Shown: positions 36,639-46,888, counted from the stretch's first letter. The stretch is 64,000 bases of DNA from an uncultured Amylibacter sp. (GCA_905181935.1 CAJIZV010000002.1:558001-622000), one strand, 5' to 3'. Made by a program: numbers and translations. The notes: generated from the letters alone by a model not told the origin.

Positions 36639-37517
36639 TCATAGATTTCGGTTAATAATAAACTGCGCAACCTGTCTCATAGGATTTGCCTTATCACCAT
36701 AAATTTCTAGTGCTTCAATTGACTGTTCTACCAACTCTTTTGCACGCAACTTTGCTTTATCCATACCCAAAAGTGATACAAAAGTAACTTTGCCAGCATT
36801 AACATCTTTTTGTAAGCGTTTACCTGCAACTTTAGCATCTCCTTCTATATCTAAAATATCATCCTGAATCTGAAAAGCTAGCCCAATAGATTTTGAGTAG
36901 TCCTTTAAATGCTTTTCATCTCGACCCGCCAAAATAGCACCTGCAGTAGCCGCCCACTCAATTAGAGCCCCTGTTTTATTTTGTTGTAAAATGGTAATAT
37001 CTTCTAGATTTAATAAATTTTTTGATGTTTCCGCATCGATGTCTTGAGCTTGGCCAAGAGCCATCCCTTGCATTCCAGAAGCTTGCGCTAAAGAACGGGA
37101 AAGTTTTACAATTTTAGCAGCTTCAGTATTTGGTAAATTAGCTAAAAGCTCAAAAGCCAAAGCTTGTAGTGCATCACCTGTCAGTATCGCAGTTGCTTCG
37201 TTCCACTTAACATGAATAGTCGGCTTGCCTCGACGCAAATCATCATCATCCATACAAGGCAGATCATCATGAACTAACGAATAAGCATGTAAACATTCAA
37301 TAGCCATGCTTGCTTGCAAAGCAGCATCTTTTGAAACATCAAAAATATTACTAGAATAAATAGTCAAAAATGCTCGTAATCGCTTTCCACCATTTAAAAC
37401 TGCATGGCGCATTGGATCTACTATCAAACCATTGCCTTGAGTATCAAGCACATTTTTTAATGCAGTTTCAACTGTTACCACCGTTTCAGCTAAAATTAAT
37501 TTGAAATCAACAGACAT
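36639..37517 (-). CDS. ispA: Polyprenyl synthetase (farnesyl diphosphate synthase)
   Basis: Condenses IPP with allylic diphosphates to make farnesyl (or geranyl) diphosphate. The 292-aa protein has both Asp-rich motifs: VHDDLPCMDDDDLRRGKP (first) and FQIQDDILD (second). The FARM has the bacterial DDLPCMDDD form of IspA. I chose ATG 37517, just after the xseB stop; an ATG at 37529 overlapping that stop is possible. It lies between xseB and dxs, as expected for isoprenoid supply. Confidence 0.95.
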   Translation of the reverse strand: MSVDFKLILAETVVTVETALKNVLDTQGNGLIVDPMRHAVLNGGKRLRAFLTIYSSNIFDVSKDAALQASMAIECLHAYSLVHDDLPCMDDDDLRRGKPTIHVKWNEATAILTGDALQALAFELLANLPNTEAAKIVKLSRSLAQASGMQGMALGQAQDIDAETSKNLLNLEDITILQQNKTGALIEWAATAGAILAGRDEKHLKDYSKSIGLAFQIQDDILDIEGDAKVAGKRLQKDVNAGKVTFVSLLGMDKAKLRAKELVEQSIEALEIYGDKANPMRQVAQFIINRNL

Positions 37518-37521
37518 CAAA

Positions 37522-37761
37522 TCAACCATCAAAAGGTTTTAAAACATCAGGCTGACCGTCTGATCCAAAAGTAATTTTGGCAACTTTTTCTTCTGCAGAT
37601 TTTAATTTAGCTTCACAATGTGCTTTTAGTTTAGCTCCACGCTCATACATAGATATACTATCATCTAAAGCAACCTGACTGCCTTCTAGACTAGTCACTA
37701 CTGTTTCAAGCTCTGCCATAGCTTGCTCAAAATTCATCTCTATAATTGGTATTTCGCTCAT
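37522..37761 (-). CDS. xseB: Exodeoxyribonuclease VII small subunit
   Basis: A 79-aa helical protein with the XseB pattern FEQAMAELETVVTSLE...LDDSISMYERGAKL...CEAKLKSAEEKV. It binds the large nuclease subunit XseA (not in this window) to degrade single-stranded DNA in repair. Its ATG overlaps the deacetylase stop by four bases and ispA follows at once. Confidence 0.95.
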   Translation of the reverse strand: MSEIPIIEMNFEQAMAELETVVTSLEGSQVALDDSISMYERGAKLKAHCEAKLKSAEEKVAKITFGSDGQPDVLKPFDG

Positions 37762-38693
37762 TTTGCATGCTCCATTAATACGTTCACGTGAGCGGCAACA
37801 CTATCCGCTAATGCAGGTAAATCATATCCCCCTTCCAGTGTCGAGACAACGCGCCCATGACAATGTTTGTCAGCAAATTCACACAACATTTTTGTAATAT
37901 TTTTAAAATCTTCAGTGCTAAAGTTTAGATTAGCAAGGGGATCTTTTATATGTGCATCAAATCCTGCAGAAATTAGTAATATTTCAGGTTTATAAGCTGC
38001 AAGTTTGGGAAAAATAGAATGTTGATAAGCGTCCATCAGTTCAGCGCCCGAAGAGTATGGCTTTAATGGTAGATTAATAACATTATTATGTGCGCCTGTT
38101 TCAGAAACTTCACCAGTGCCAGGCCATAACGGCATCTGTTGTGATGTCACAAACATAATGTTGGGTTCATTCCAAACTAAGTCTTGGGTACCGTTTCCGT
38201 GGTGAACATCAAAATCTATGATTGCGGCACGAGATAATCCATACTTTTTCATTGCATATTTTGCCCCAATAGAAACTGTTCCAAACAAACAAAACCCCTT
38301 AGATTTATCTGTTTCTGCATGATGTCCTGGTGGGCGGGTAGCACAAAAAGCATTTCTTGCCTCTCCACCAATAACCAAGTCGATAGCAGAGCAAACGCCA
38401 CCAACAGCACGCATAGCGGCGTCAAAACTACCAACACTTACATGAGTATCTCCATCCAAAGTCACATAGCCATGATTTGGGCAGGCGTTTTTTATCTGTA
38501 AGACATAGTCTTGTGGATGGCACAGTCTAACTTGGTCCATAGTTCCAACTGGGGCAGAAATACGTAATAACGTGTCAAAATTTGATTTTGCCAAAGAATC
38601 TTCAATCACCCTTAATCGATCAACTTGTTCTGGATGCCCCATAGGCGTTAAATGCTTATAACAATCAGAATGAGTAATATATGCTGTTGGCAT
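37758..38693 (-). CDS. Histone-deacetylase-family protein
   Basis: A 311-aa zinc amidohydrolase of the HDAC / acetylpolyamine amidohydrolase fold. RPPGHHAE gives the paired His residues and IIDFDVHHGNGTQ the metal Asp and His; a second Asp follows near AGFDAH. Substrates of bacterial members are acetylated polyamines or other small amides, so none is assigned. The gene overlaps xseB by four bases and follows petR by two. Confidence 0.92.
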   Translation of the reverse strand: MPTAYITHSDCYKHLTPMGHPEQVDRLRVIEDSLAKSNFDTLLRISAPVGTMDQVRLCHPQDYVLQIKNACPNHGYVTLDGDTHVSVGSFDAAMRAVGGVCSAIDLVIGGEARNAFCATRPPGHHAETDKSKGFCLFGTVSIGAKYAMKKYGLSRAAIIDFDVHHGNGTQDLVWNEPNIMFVTSQQMPLWPGTGEVSETGAHNNVINLPLKPYSSGAELMDAYQHSIFPKLAAYKPEILLISAGFDAHIKDPLANLNFSTEDFKNITKMLCEFADKHCHGRVVSTLEGGYDLPALADSVAAHVNVLMEHAK

Positions 38694-38695
38694 GA

Positions 38696-39403
38696 CTAAT
38701 CTGGAGCCAACATATAACCCGCTCCCCGAGCTGTTTGCAAATAACGAGGCATTTTTGGATCAACCTCTAATTTTCGTCTTAATCGGGTAATTTGAACATC
38801 CACTGAACGCTCTTGGCTTTGAACACCATTACGGGCCAAATCTTCCACAAGCTTTGGTCGACTAACTGGGTTATAAACATTTGCAGAAAAAATACGCATA
38901 AGTGCCGCTTCAGTTGAGGTGAGCTTCACAAGTGAATTATTACTCCATAGTTCCCCACGTGTGACATCATACCAGACACTCCCCATTTGCAAAGTTTTTG
39001 GTATAGTAACTTTGGTTTCTTCTTTTGGCACACGGCGTAATATTGAATTAATACGTAAAACGAGTTCTTTAGGTTCAAATGGTTTAGTTAAATAATCATC
39101 TGCTCCCGCTTCAAATCCCATAATTCTTTCATTACTTTCACTCTTGGCTGTTAGTAGTAATATAGGTGTATCAAGTGTTTTTCGAAGATCTATTGTTAAA
39201 CTCAAACCATCTTCACCAGGCATCATGACGTCCAATACAATCATATCAAATTCCAAGCCCTTCAACAGACGTCTAGCATGAGCTGCATCTCGAGCAATAG
39301 AAACAAAGAAGCCATTTCTCACAAGGAACTTTTGTAACAAATCACGTATACGTTCGTCATCATCAACAATTAAAATGTGAGCAGTACTTAAATCTGGCTT
39401 CAT
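38696..39403 (-). CDS. petR: OmpR-type response regulator PetR
   Basis: A 235-aa regulator: receiver domain with phospho-acceptor Asp in IVLDVMMPGEDG (near residue 58) and TKPFEPKEL, followed by a winged-helix DNA-binding domain ending RGAGYMLAPD. The gene overlaps the upstream MarR-type gene by four bases. The PetP-PetR pair, a MarR protein with a response regulator, is described from Rhodobacter capsulatus, where it is needed for cytochrome bc1 expression and growth. The sensor kinase is not adjacent. Confidence 0.88.
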   Translation of the reverse strand: MKPDLSTAHILIVDDDERIRDLLQKFLVRNGFFVSIARDAAHARRLLKGLEFDMIVLDVMMPGEDGLSLTIDLRKTLDTPILLLTAKSESNERIMGFEAGADDYLTKPFEPKELVLRINSILRRVPKEETKVTIPKTLQMGSVWYDVTRGELWSNNSLVKLTSTEAALMRIFSANVYNPVSRPKLVEDLARNGVQSQERSVDVQITRLRRKLEVDPKMPRYLQTARGAGYMLAPD

Positions 39404-39912
39404 GTCAGTTTTTCTTTGATTTTAATTGATCCACGCTGCATTTCACCATCCATTATTTTCTCTAAAACTAGACGAAATCCCATTACAGCATCAGGACCCG
39501 CTGCACGATATGCAGACCGCATACGTTTACGTTGTGCGTCTGATAATTGGCGCTCCAGTTTTTCCCCATCATCCGTTAAAAAAAGATTTCGTTCGCGCTT
39601 ATCTTGCCGACCTACTCTGCTTTCTACTAAACCATCATTAATTAATTGGCGCAAAACTCTGTTCAAAGATTGTTTTGTTATGCCTAATATATCAAGTAAA
39701 TCATTTACTTTTAAACCTTTGCGCCGATTAATAAAATGAACTGCACGGTGATGAGCTCTGCCATATGTATAATTTTGCAAAATCAAATCAGGATCAGATG
39801 TAAAACCTTTATAAGCAAAATACATGAGCTCTATGCCTTGAAGTAATTGGTCATCCGTCAAAAATAGCATTGCATCCATACTGTTGGATGCTGTCAAATT
39901 ATGGTCTACCAT
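39400..39912 (-). CDS. petP: MarR-family regulator PetP
   Basis: A 170-aa winged-helix protein. The HTH is in LKVNDLLDILGITKQSLNRVLRQLINDGLVESR and the wing in GRQDKRERNLFLT. Its coupling to the PetR gene by an ATGA overlap is the pattern of the Rhodobacter petPR locus. It probably controls its own operon. ilvE is divergent across about 150 bp. Confidence 0.88.
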   Translation of the reverse strand: MVDHNLTASNSMDAMLFLTDDQLLQGIELMYFAYKGFTSDPDLILQNYTYGRAHHRAVHFINRRKGLKVNDLLDILGITKQSLNRVLRQLINDGLVESRVGRQDKRERNLFLTDDGEKLERQLSDAQRKRMRSAYRAAGPDAVMGFRLVLEKIMDGEMQRGSIKIKEKLT

Positions 39913-40062
39913 ATTGGCTCCTACTTCACTTTTCTATAAACTATGTCAGTATTATTGACTTTATAAAAATCAAATGATAGCCCTTTCTAACTTTAGATTA
40001 AAAATATGTCCACTTCGGGACTATTAATGGAAAAATTAGTTAACATTTTAAGGAAAAATTAC

Positions 40063-40932
40063 ATGATGGGTGCATATGATGATCGTGATGGCAAAATTTG
40101 GTTTGATGGTGAGTTAGTTGAATGGCGTGATGCAAACATACACGTATTAACACACGCCATGCATTACGCATCGTCTGTCTTTGAGGGTGAACGTGCCTAC
40201 AATGGTAAAATCTTCAAAAGTGTTCGCCACTCTGAGCGCTTAATTCAATCTGGTAAAGACGTTGATATTCCAGTTCCATATTCTGTCGAAGAAATAGAAG
40301 CTGCAAAATATGCAGTAATGAAAGCAAATAACTTATCTGACGCTTACGTTCGTGTTTTAGCATGGCGTGGGTCAGGTGACGATATGGGTGTTGCAGCTCG
40401 ATCAAACCCAGTACGCATGGCAGTGGCTGCATGGACTTGGGGTGCCTACTACGGTGATGCAAAATTAAAAGGCGCAAAATTAGATATCTCTAAATGGAAG
40501 CGACCATCACCTGAAACTATCCCGTGCTTTGCAAAGGCATCTGGTCTATATATGATCTGTACAATGGCAAAACACGCCGCCGAAGCGAAAGGCTGCTCAG
40601 ACGCAATGATGTATGATTATCGTGGCTATGTTGCCGAAGCCACTGGCGCTAACATATTCTTTGTAAAAAATGGTGAGGTTCATACTCCAAAGCCTGATTG
40701 TTTCTTAAACGGCATTACGAGACAAACTGTTCTGGAAATGTTAGGTGAAAAAGGTATTACAGTTCATGAACGTCACATTATGCCTGATGAGTTAGAGACT
40801 TTTGAACAATGCTGGTTAACAGGCACAGCCGCTGAGGTCACACCCGTCAGCCAAATTGGAGACTATAATTTTGAAGTAGGTACAATGGTTCGTGATATAG
40901 CAGAATCATACGAAAAGCTTGTACGAATATAA
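40063..40932 (+). CDS. ilvE: Branched-chain amino acid aminotransferase
   Basis: A fold-IV PLP enzyme that makes or degrades leucine, isoleucine and valine. The 289-aa protein starts MMGAYDDRDGKIWFDGELVEWRDA in outline and has HAMHYASSVFEG near 31-42, the PLP lysine K158 in CFAKASGLY and GYVAEATGANIFFV near 188-201. ATG 40063 has AAGGA eight bases upstream; the longer frame from 40006 lacks one. The gene is monocistronic. Confidence 0.94.
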   Translation: MMGAYDDRDGKIWFDGELVEWRDANIHVLTHAMHYASSVFEGERAYNGKIFKSVRHSERLIQSGKDVDIPVPYSVEEIEAAKYAVMKANNLSDAYVRVLAWRGSGDDMGVAARSNPVRMAVAAWTWGAYYGDAKLKGAKLDISKWKRPSPETIPCFAKASGLYMICTMAKHAAEAKGCSDAMMYDYRGYVAEATGANIFFVKNGEVHTPKPDCFLNGITRQTVLEMLGEKGITVHERHIMPDELETFEQCWLTGTAAEVTPVSQIGDYNFEVGTMVRDIAESYEKLVRI

Positions 40933-41061
40933 TAAAAAACTATTACTCAAAGCACTATTTTTTATGAATTATGGATAAAACTATAATAATCGAGTTATTA
41001 GCACTACTTGCCGCCATCAATAAGTGATGCTAATAGGCAATTACCTTAGCACCAAGGATCG

Positions 41062-41475
41062 GTGCGTTATTCGGAGGATACGGTTCTGACTAGAACTGTT
41101 GATGCAGACGAAACTGCTAACACTACAAATATCCCAAGCATGAGCTTGCTGGATTTAGTACTCAACTCATTACAAGATAATAAAGCTGAAGAGATTGTGA
41201 CAATTGACTTAAAAGGTAAGTCAACTATTGCAGATCATATGGTTGTGGCCTCTGGTCGTTCAACACGGCAAGTTGCAGCAATAACTGAAAAACTGCACAC
41301 ACGAATTAAAGATACGACTGGTTACATTGCCAAAATTGAAGGTAAGGGCGCTGGCGACTGGGTTTTATTAGACGCAGGTGATATCATTGTGCATGTATTC
41401 CGCCCCGAAGTACGCGAATTCTATCAATTAGAAAAAATGTGGCTAACTGATCCAGCTGAACCTCAAGACGTGTAA
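41062..41475 (+). CDS. rsfS: Ribosomal silencing factor RsfS
   Basis: Binds ribosomal protein L14 and keeps subunits apart in starvation. The core is SLLDLVLNSLQDNKAEEIVTIDL, then STIADHMVVASGRSTRQV and GAGDWVLLDAGDIIVHVF. The start is uncertain. GTG 41062 has AAGGA only three bases upstream, inside a GCACC/GGTGC hairpin loop. A strong GGAGG (41073-41077) sits eight bases before an in-frame CTG (41086). ATG 41140 has no ribosome site. The stop overlaps the rlmH start by one base (TAATG). Confidence 0.92.
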   Translation: MRYSEDTVLTRTVDADETANTTNIPSMSLLDLVLNSLQDNKAEEIVTIDLKGKSTIADHMVVASGRSTRQVAAITEKLHTRIKDTTGYIAKIEGKGAGDWVLLDAGDIIVHVFRPEVREFYQLEKMWLTDPAEPQDV

Positions 41476-41945
41476 TGCGAGTTCACCTATGTGTTGTTGG
41501 ACGGCTGCGAAAAGGGCCTGAAAAAAATCTCATAGACGATTATTTAGACAGATTTAATAAAACAGGTCGCGCCTTTGGGCTCGGCCCCGCTAAAGTTATA
41601 GAAGTCGAAGATAAAAAAAATGGTGGCATGCTTAATGAAGCAAATTTGTTGCGCCGCGCCATTCCTAAGGGAGCTTTTGTTGTAATTATGGACGAGCGTG
41701 GCAGCGTTGTTTCAAGTCCAGATTTTTCTGCAAAAATACGCACATGGGCAGACAAGGGCACATCTGATTTAGCAATAGTTATTGGGGGTGCTGATGGAAT
41801 TGATCCTAGCTTGCGTGCAGAATCAGATTTTTCAATTTCTTTTGGAAAGATGGTGTGGCCACATGCCTTGGTTCGCGTAATGCTTGCAGAACAGCTCTAC
41901 CGCGGGGCATCTATTTTAGCTAAAAGTCCATATCATCGAATTTAG
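41475..41945 (+). CDS. rlmH: 23S rRNA pseudouridine-1915 N3 methyltransferase
   Basis: A 156-aa SPOUT methyltransferase acting on mature 70S ribosomes. FVVIMDERG near residue 70 and VIGGADGID near 101-109 form the knot and SAM site, with the conserved C-terminus EQLYRGASILAKSPYHR. It is coupled to rsfS, a near-universal gene pair, and followed by gpmI. Confidence 0.96.
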   Translation: MRVHLCVVGRLRKGPEKNLIDDYLDRFNKTGRAFGLGPAKVIEVEDKKNGGMLNEANLLRRAIPKGAFVVIMDERGSVVSSPDFSAKIRTWADKGTSDLAIVIGGADGIDPSLRAESDFSISFGKMVWPHALVRVMLAEQLYRGASILAKSPYHRI

Positions 41946-42039
41946 AGTTTGGTAAAATACAAAAGTAGGGAAACAGTGTTGTGGTTGAAACCATAGTTTG
42001 ATCCGAGTAAGTAGATAAAACATTATAGTGGACATCATC

Positions 42040-43563
42040 ATGACACAAAAAAAGCCAGTTGTTTTATGCATCTTAGATGGATGGGGCTTATCTGAAATAG
42101 TTGAAGGTAATGCTGTTTCATTAGCTAATACTCCTTGCTTCGATAATCTAATGGAAAACTTTCCTTCATCCACATTAGTAACCTATGGTCCTGATGTTGG
42201 ACTGCCCGCAGGCCAGATGGGGAATTCAGAAGTTGGGCATATGAACATAGGGGCCGGTCGCGTTCTAAATATGGACCTACGCAAAATTGAACATAGCATT
42301 GAACAAGGTACATTTGGGCAGCTTCCAGGCATTATAAGATTTGCTAATTCAATTAAGTTAGCTGGTGGAAAAGCGCATCTATGTGGAGTTTTGTCGGATG
42401 GAGGTGTGCACAGTCACATCGATCACATGATTAAAACGGCGCATGCATTAGAAAGTTACGGCCTAACTGTTATTTTACACCTTTTTGCTGACGGTCGCGA
42501 CGTTGCGCCAAAATCTATTGAAAAGTACTTGGCCGACCTAATTATATCAATTGGGGAAAAAACTTTAATTGGTAGTATTGCAGGACGATATTATTCATTA
42601 GATCGTGATAATCGTTGGGAGCGCGTAGCTAAGGGCTATGATGCCATGGTAAACTCGAAGGGTAATCGCTTTAAAGATGCACAATCTGCAGTTCTAGCAG
42701 CATACAGCGCAGGGCTTACTGATGAATTTATTCCTGCTTCAGTTATTGGAAGCTATGACGGTATTAAGCATGGTGATGGCTTGATGTGTATGAATTTTCG
42801 AGCAGATAGAGCTCGTGAACTTATGGCTGCAGTGGGTGATCCTAAATTTGATAGCTTTGATGTTGGTCAACGCCCAAGGCTATCTATACTAACTGGTTTT
42901 GCAGAGTATTCAGATAACCACAACACTTACATGGATTGCGTATTTCCAAGTGAGAAAATTAAAAATACGTTAGGTGAATGGGTATCAGCTCATGGCCTAA
43001 AACAATACCGTATTGCTGAGACAGAGAAATATCCACATGTAACCTTTTTCATGAATGGTGGTGTTGAAGTTCCTGCTGAAAAAGAAGTCCGGTATATAGC
43101 GCCAAGCCCTAAAGTAGCGACTTATGACGAGCAGCCAGAAATGTCATCAAAAGAGGTCACAGTAAATCTAGTTAACGCAATCCAAACAGGTGATTACGAT
43201 CTGATTATTGCAAATTACGCCAATCCAGATATGGTCGGACATACCGGTGATTTACAAGCTGCAATTAAAGCATGCGAATCCGTAGATATTGCATTAGTTG
43301 AAGTAACCAAAGCCATAACGTCTACAGGTGGAGCAATGCTTATTTGTTCAGATCATGGAAATTGTGAAACTATGATAAACTTAGAAACAGGTAATCCACA
43401 CACTGCCCACACAACAAATCCTGTGCCAGTCATCTTAGTGGGTGGGCAAGATACGACAAAACTTCGCAGCAATGGTAAACTTGCAGATTTAGCGCCGACA
43501 CTGTTGGAATTAATGGGCTTGCCGCAACCAACTGAAATGTCAGGTAATACATTAATTAAATAA
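42040..43563 (+). CDS. gpmI: Cofactor-independent phosphoglycerate mutase
   Basis: Interconverts 3- and 2-phosphoglycerate using two metal ions and a phosphoserine intermediate. The 507-aa protein has D13 in LCILDGWG, nucleophile Ser63 in GNSEVGHMNIGAGR, FADGRDVAP and the C-terminal metal sites SDHGNCETM and HTAHTTNPVP. ATG 42040 is preferred over GTG 42028, which supplies a GTGGA ribosome-site-like stretch. In many Rhodobacterales an EnvC-like murein peptidase gene separates it from ctpA; here there are only 226 AT-rich bases. Confidence 0.95.
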   Translation: MTQKKPVVLCILDGWGLSEIVEGNAVSLANTPCFDNLMENFPSSTLVTYGPDVGLPAGQMGNSEVGHMNIGAGRVLNMDLRKIEHSIEQGTFGQLPGIIRFANSIKLAGGKAHLCGVLSDGGVHSHIDHMIKTAHALESYGLTVILHLFADGRDVAPKSIEKYLADLIISIGEKTLIGSIAGRYYSLDRDNRWERVAKGYDAMVNSKGNRFKDAQSAVLAAYSAGLTDEFIPASVIGSYDGIKHGDGLMCMNFRADRARELMAAVGDPKFDSFDVGQRPRLSILTGFAEYSDNHNTYMDCVFPSEKIKNTLGEWVSAHGLKQYRIAETEKYPHVTFFMNGGVEVPAEKEVRYIAPSPKVATYDEQPEMSSKEVTVNLVNAIQTGDYDLIIANYANPDMVGHTGDLQAAIKACESVDIALVEVTKAITSTGGAMLICSDHGNCETMINLETGNPHTAHTTNPVPVILVGGQDTTKLRSNGKLADLAPTLLELMGLPQPTEMSGNTLIK

Positions 43564-43789
43564 GCGTTTATCCTTAATAGTTACTCGACTGGAGGTAACA
43601 TTTCAGCAAAAATATACCTAAAATAAGATTCAATATTGAAAAGAACTGTAACTTGGTACCTTATTAGTAAAAGTTTAAAAAAAAAGCACCACATTAGCTC
43701 AATATGCACTATATATATATAATATAAAATAATATAAAAACTGATTAATCGCATTGATTGGCACCACTTAGACAGAGGTTAAACTAACG

Positions 43790-45118
43790 ATGAACAAATT
43801 TCTTATGGCTGCAATATTTGGTGCCTTAGCTGGCGTCTTCCTAACAGTACAACTTACCGGCCCTCTAATTGCACAAGAATCTAAGAGTGTAAAATCAACA
43901 TACCAAAATTTAGATTTATTTGGTGATATTTTTGAACGAATTAGATCTTCATATGTCGAGGAAGTTGATGAAGAAAAATTAATTGAAAGTGCTATCAGCG
44001 GAATGTTATCATCACTGGATCCACATTCAAGCTATATGGCTCCAGAAGACTTTAGTTCAATGCAAGTGCAAACCCGTGGCGAATTTGGTGGGTTAGGTAT
44101 AGAAGTAACCCAAGAGAAGGGTTATATCAAAGTAGTATCACCGATTGATGATACACCTGCCGCAAATGCCGGTGTCCAATCAGGTGATTTTATCACTAAA
44201 GTTGATGGTGAAAGTACATTAGGAAAAACTTTAAATGAAGCTGTTGACCAAATGCGTGGTCCTGTCGGTTCAGAAATTATTATAACCATTTCCCGTGAAG
44301 GCGTTGATGAACCTTTTGACATAAGTATTATACGAGACATCATAGAAATTAAGGCAGTTAAGGCACGTTCAGAAGGTAAAACAATCGTTTTACGTGTATC
44401 CTCATTTACAAGTAAGACGTATCCAAACCTTGAAGATAGCTTAAAAAAAGAAATTGATTTAGCCGGTGGTATAGATTCTGTGACAGGTGTTATTATTGAT
44501 CTTCGTAATAATCCAGGTGGGCTCTTAAACCAAGCAATCCGCGTATCAGATGCATTTTTAGAAAGTGGCGAGATTGTTTCGACACGTGGGCGAGGTGCAC
44601 GTAATGCAGAGCGATATAACGCAACTCCAGGGGATTTAACTAATGGCAAGCCAGTTGTTGTTTTAATTAATGGTGGCTCTGCTTCAGCATCAGAAATTGT
44701 AGCTGGAGCACTACAGGATCATCATCGTGCTATTATTGTAGGTACAAAATCATTTGGTAAGGGTTCAGTTCAAACAATCATGCCATTATCATCTGATGGC
44801 GCTGCAATAAGATTAACGACTGCGCGTTACTATACTCCATCGGGTCGCTCTATCCAATCACTAGGCGTTTCACCAGATATACTAGTTGAACAGCGCTCCT
44901 TACTTGATGAAGATACAAAGACAGCAGAACGCTCTCAACGATTTGAGGCAGACCTCAAAGGGTCATTGTCAAACGATAGTTTAACAGAAGACGAGCGTAA
45001 ACTTCTAGAAACAGAGCGCGCAGAACAAGAGGCAATAGCAGAGTTGCGTAATGAGGATTATCAACTGTCTTATGCGTTAGACTTATTGAAAGGGCTTGCG
45101 ACATTGTCGCAGAAATAA
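43790..45118 (+). CDS. ctpA: C-terminal processing peptidase (S41)
   Basis: A periplasmic serine protease of 442 aa. A signal peptide or anchor covers residues 1-28. The PDZ domain spans about 95-175 (GGLGIEV, then [17 protein letters not shown]). The protease core has LRNNPGG near 239-244, the serine-bearing GGSASASEI at 295-303 and the lysine in KSFGKGS at 320-326. The gene is read with rppH, which starts two bases after its stop, a pair common in alphaproteobacteria. Confidence 0.95.
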   Translation: MNKFLMAAIFGALAGVFLTVQLTGPLIAQESKSVKSTYQNLDLFGDIFERIRSSYVEEVDEEKLIESAISGMLSSLDPHSSYMAPEDFSSMQVQTRGEFGGLGIEVTQEKGYIKVVSPIDDTPAANAGVQSGDFITKVDGESTLGKTLNEAVDQMRGPVGSEIIITISREGVDEPFDISIIRDIIEIKAVKARSEGKTIVLRVSSFTSKTYPNLEDSLKKEIDLAGGIDSVTGVIIDLRNNPGGLLNQAIRVSDAFLESGEIVSTRGRGARNAERYNATPGDLTNGKPVVVLINGGSASASEIVAGALQDHHRAIIVGTKSFGKGSVQTIMPLSSDGAAIRLTTARYYTPSGRSIQSLGVSPDILVEQRSLLDEDTKTAERSQRFEADLKGSLSNDSLTEDERKLLETERAEQEAIAELRNEDYQLSYALDLLKGLATLSQK

Positions 45119-45120
45119 AT

Positions 45121-45606
45121 ATGACTGAAGAAGAGATCTTACAGCTCCCCTATCGTCCCTGTGTTGGTATCATGCTTTGCAACGCGCAAGGTAACGTTTT
45201 CGCAGCACAACGGTTAGACAGTGCGCAAGACGCCTGGCAAATGCCTCAAGGTGGTGTTGAAAAAGATGAAGATCCTCGTTGCGCGGCATTACGTGAACTA
45301 GAGGAAGAGACAGGCATTCCAGCCCATGCTGTTAAAATTATAGCGGAAACTGAAGATTGGATTCCCTATGATTTGCCACATTACTTAGTTCACCGTCTTT
45401 GGAATGGTCGCTATAGGGGGCAAAAGCAACGCTGGTTTTTGATGAAATTTATGGGGGATGATTCCATAGTCAATATCCAAACAGAAATTCCTGAGTTTTC
45501 GCGTTGGTGTTGGCTTAAGCCTGAAGAACTTTTAGACAAAATAGTTCCATTTAAACGCAACACATATGAAAGAGTTATACGTGAATTTAAAACTCTTGTT
45601 GAATAA
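45121..45606 (+). CDS. rppH: RNA pyrophosphohydrolase
   Basis: Removes pyrophosphate from 5'-triphosphate mRNA, starting 5'-dependent decay. The 161-aa Nudix protein has YRPCVGIML near 12-20, WQMPQGG, the box with RELEEETG near 60-67, and the RppH-type [27 protein letters not shown] region, which excludes the more general Nudix groups. It follows ctpA directly. Confidence 0.95.
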   Translation: MTEEEILQLPYRPCVGIMLCNAQGNVFAAQRLDSAQDAWQMPQGGVEKDEDPRCAALRELEEETGIPAHAVKIIAETEDWIPYDLPHYLVHRLWNGRYRGQKQRWFLMKFMGDDSIVNIQTEIPEFSRWCWLKPEELLDKIVPFKRNTYERVIREFKTLVE

Positions 45607-45715
45607 ACATAGATTAGCTATCTGATAAAAATTTCCTAATTTAAAATAAGAAAACTTATTTATATGATACTCAAATCCTTCAAGCTATCCCAATACTATT
45701 ATTTAACTTTGTGGC

Positions 45716-46888
45716 ATGATTGATTTATGCGTCATTGGTGCGGGACCTGCAGGATTAATGGCTGCAGAAACTGCAGTTAATCGAGGTCTTTCAGTTGTGA
45801 TTGTTGATGCCAAACTATCTTTTGGGCGTAAATTTTTAATGGCAGGAAAGTCTGGATTAAATCTAACTAAAAATGAACCTTTCGAGACCTTTCTCAGCTC
45901 CTATAACGATGCAGCCGAGTGGCTCTCTCCAATAATTAAAGAATTTGATAACCAGGCAGCCATGGATTGGGCTAGAAACTTAGGCCAGTCTATTTTTACT
46001 GGGTCATCTAACCGTGTATTTCCAACAGACATGAAAGCATCACCTTTATTAAGAGCCTGGCTAACAAGGCTTGCTAATAAAGGCGTGAAATTTAACCAAG
46101 GTTGGCGCTGGTTAGGGTGGGAAAATGAAGATCCTATTTTTAAAACCAGTGAAGGCAAAAGGTTAATAAAATCCCACACAACAGTTTTAGCTTTAGGGGG
46201 AGCCAGTTGGTCGCGTTTGGGATCAGATGGTGAGTGGGCAAATATTTTTGCAGATCATGGTATTCTAATTAATCCCTTTAAGCCTAGCAACATGGGGTTT
46301 TCAGTAAACTGGTCTAAACACATGCTGCCATATTTTGGCTCACCGCTAAAATCTATTCGCCTTACATCAGGCAGTTTTTCCACATTGGGAGAATGTGTTA
46401 TCTCATCCAAGGGTTTAGAAGGTAGTGGTGTTTATGCAGCTAGCAAATCAATGCGTGAAGGAAACCCACTGATACTAGACTTATTGCCTGACTTAGATCT
46501 CACAACACTTATCCGCCGTTTCGAGAAACTACCTAAAAAAGCTTCACGTAGCACAATAGTTAGAAAAGTATTACGGCTAGATAAAGCCAAGACAGCAATA
46601 TTTAATGAATTTTCACAGTGTGCCCAACTCAAAAACATTATTATAGCAGCAAAATCTCTTTTTATTTCACACTTAGGACCACACCCAATAGAGGAGGCTA
46701 TTTCTACAGCTGGAGGCGTACCACAGTTAGCTTTGAACGATCACCTAATGTTAAAATCTAAGCCAGGTATTTTTTGTGCTGGTGAAATGTTAGATTGGGA
46801 GGCCCCAACTGGGGGATATTTAATTACTGGGTGTTTAGCTACAGGAAAATGGGCAGGATCTGGTGCATCAGATTTTATATTACATTAA
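45716..46888 (+). CDS. HI0933/YhiN-family flavoprotein
   Basis: A 390-aa FAD-binding protein with the N-terminal GAGPAGLMAA (8-17), GRKFLMAGKSGLNLTKNE (the K/N-rich motif of this group), LALGGASWSRLGSDG near 160 and a C-terminal FAD site AGEMLDWEAPTGGYLITG. The reaction is not known for the family. The gene overlaps the end of the GST gene on the other strand by four bases. Confidence 0.88.
   Translation: MIDLCVIGAGPAGLMAAETAVNRGLSVVIVDAKLSFGRKFLMAGKSGLNLTKNEPFETFLSSYNDAAEWLSPIIKEFDNQAAMDWARNLGQSIFTGSSNRVFPTDMKASPLLRAWLTRLANKGVKFNQGWRWLGWENEDPIFKTSEGKRLIKSHTTVLALGGASWSRLGSDGEWANIFADHGILINPFKPSNMGFSVNWSKHMLPYFGSPLKSIRLTSGSFSTLGECVISSKGLEGSGVYAASKSMREGNPLILDLLPDLDLTTLIRRFEKLPKKASRSTIVRKVLRLDKAKTAIFNEFSQCAQLKNIIIAAKSLFISHLGPHPIEEAISTAGGVPQLALNDHLMLKSKPGIFCAGEMLDWEAPTGGYLITGCLATGKWAGSGASDFILH

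Noticed and set aside
43709..43740. TA-rich run before ctpA as a replication or regulatory element
   Set aside because: Simple AT repeats are common in this AT-rich genome and nothing else supports a function.
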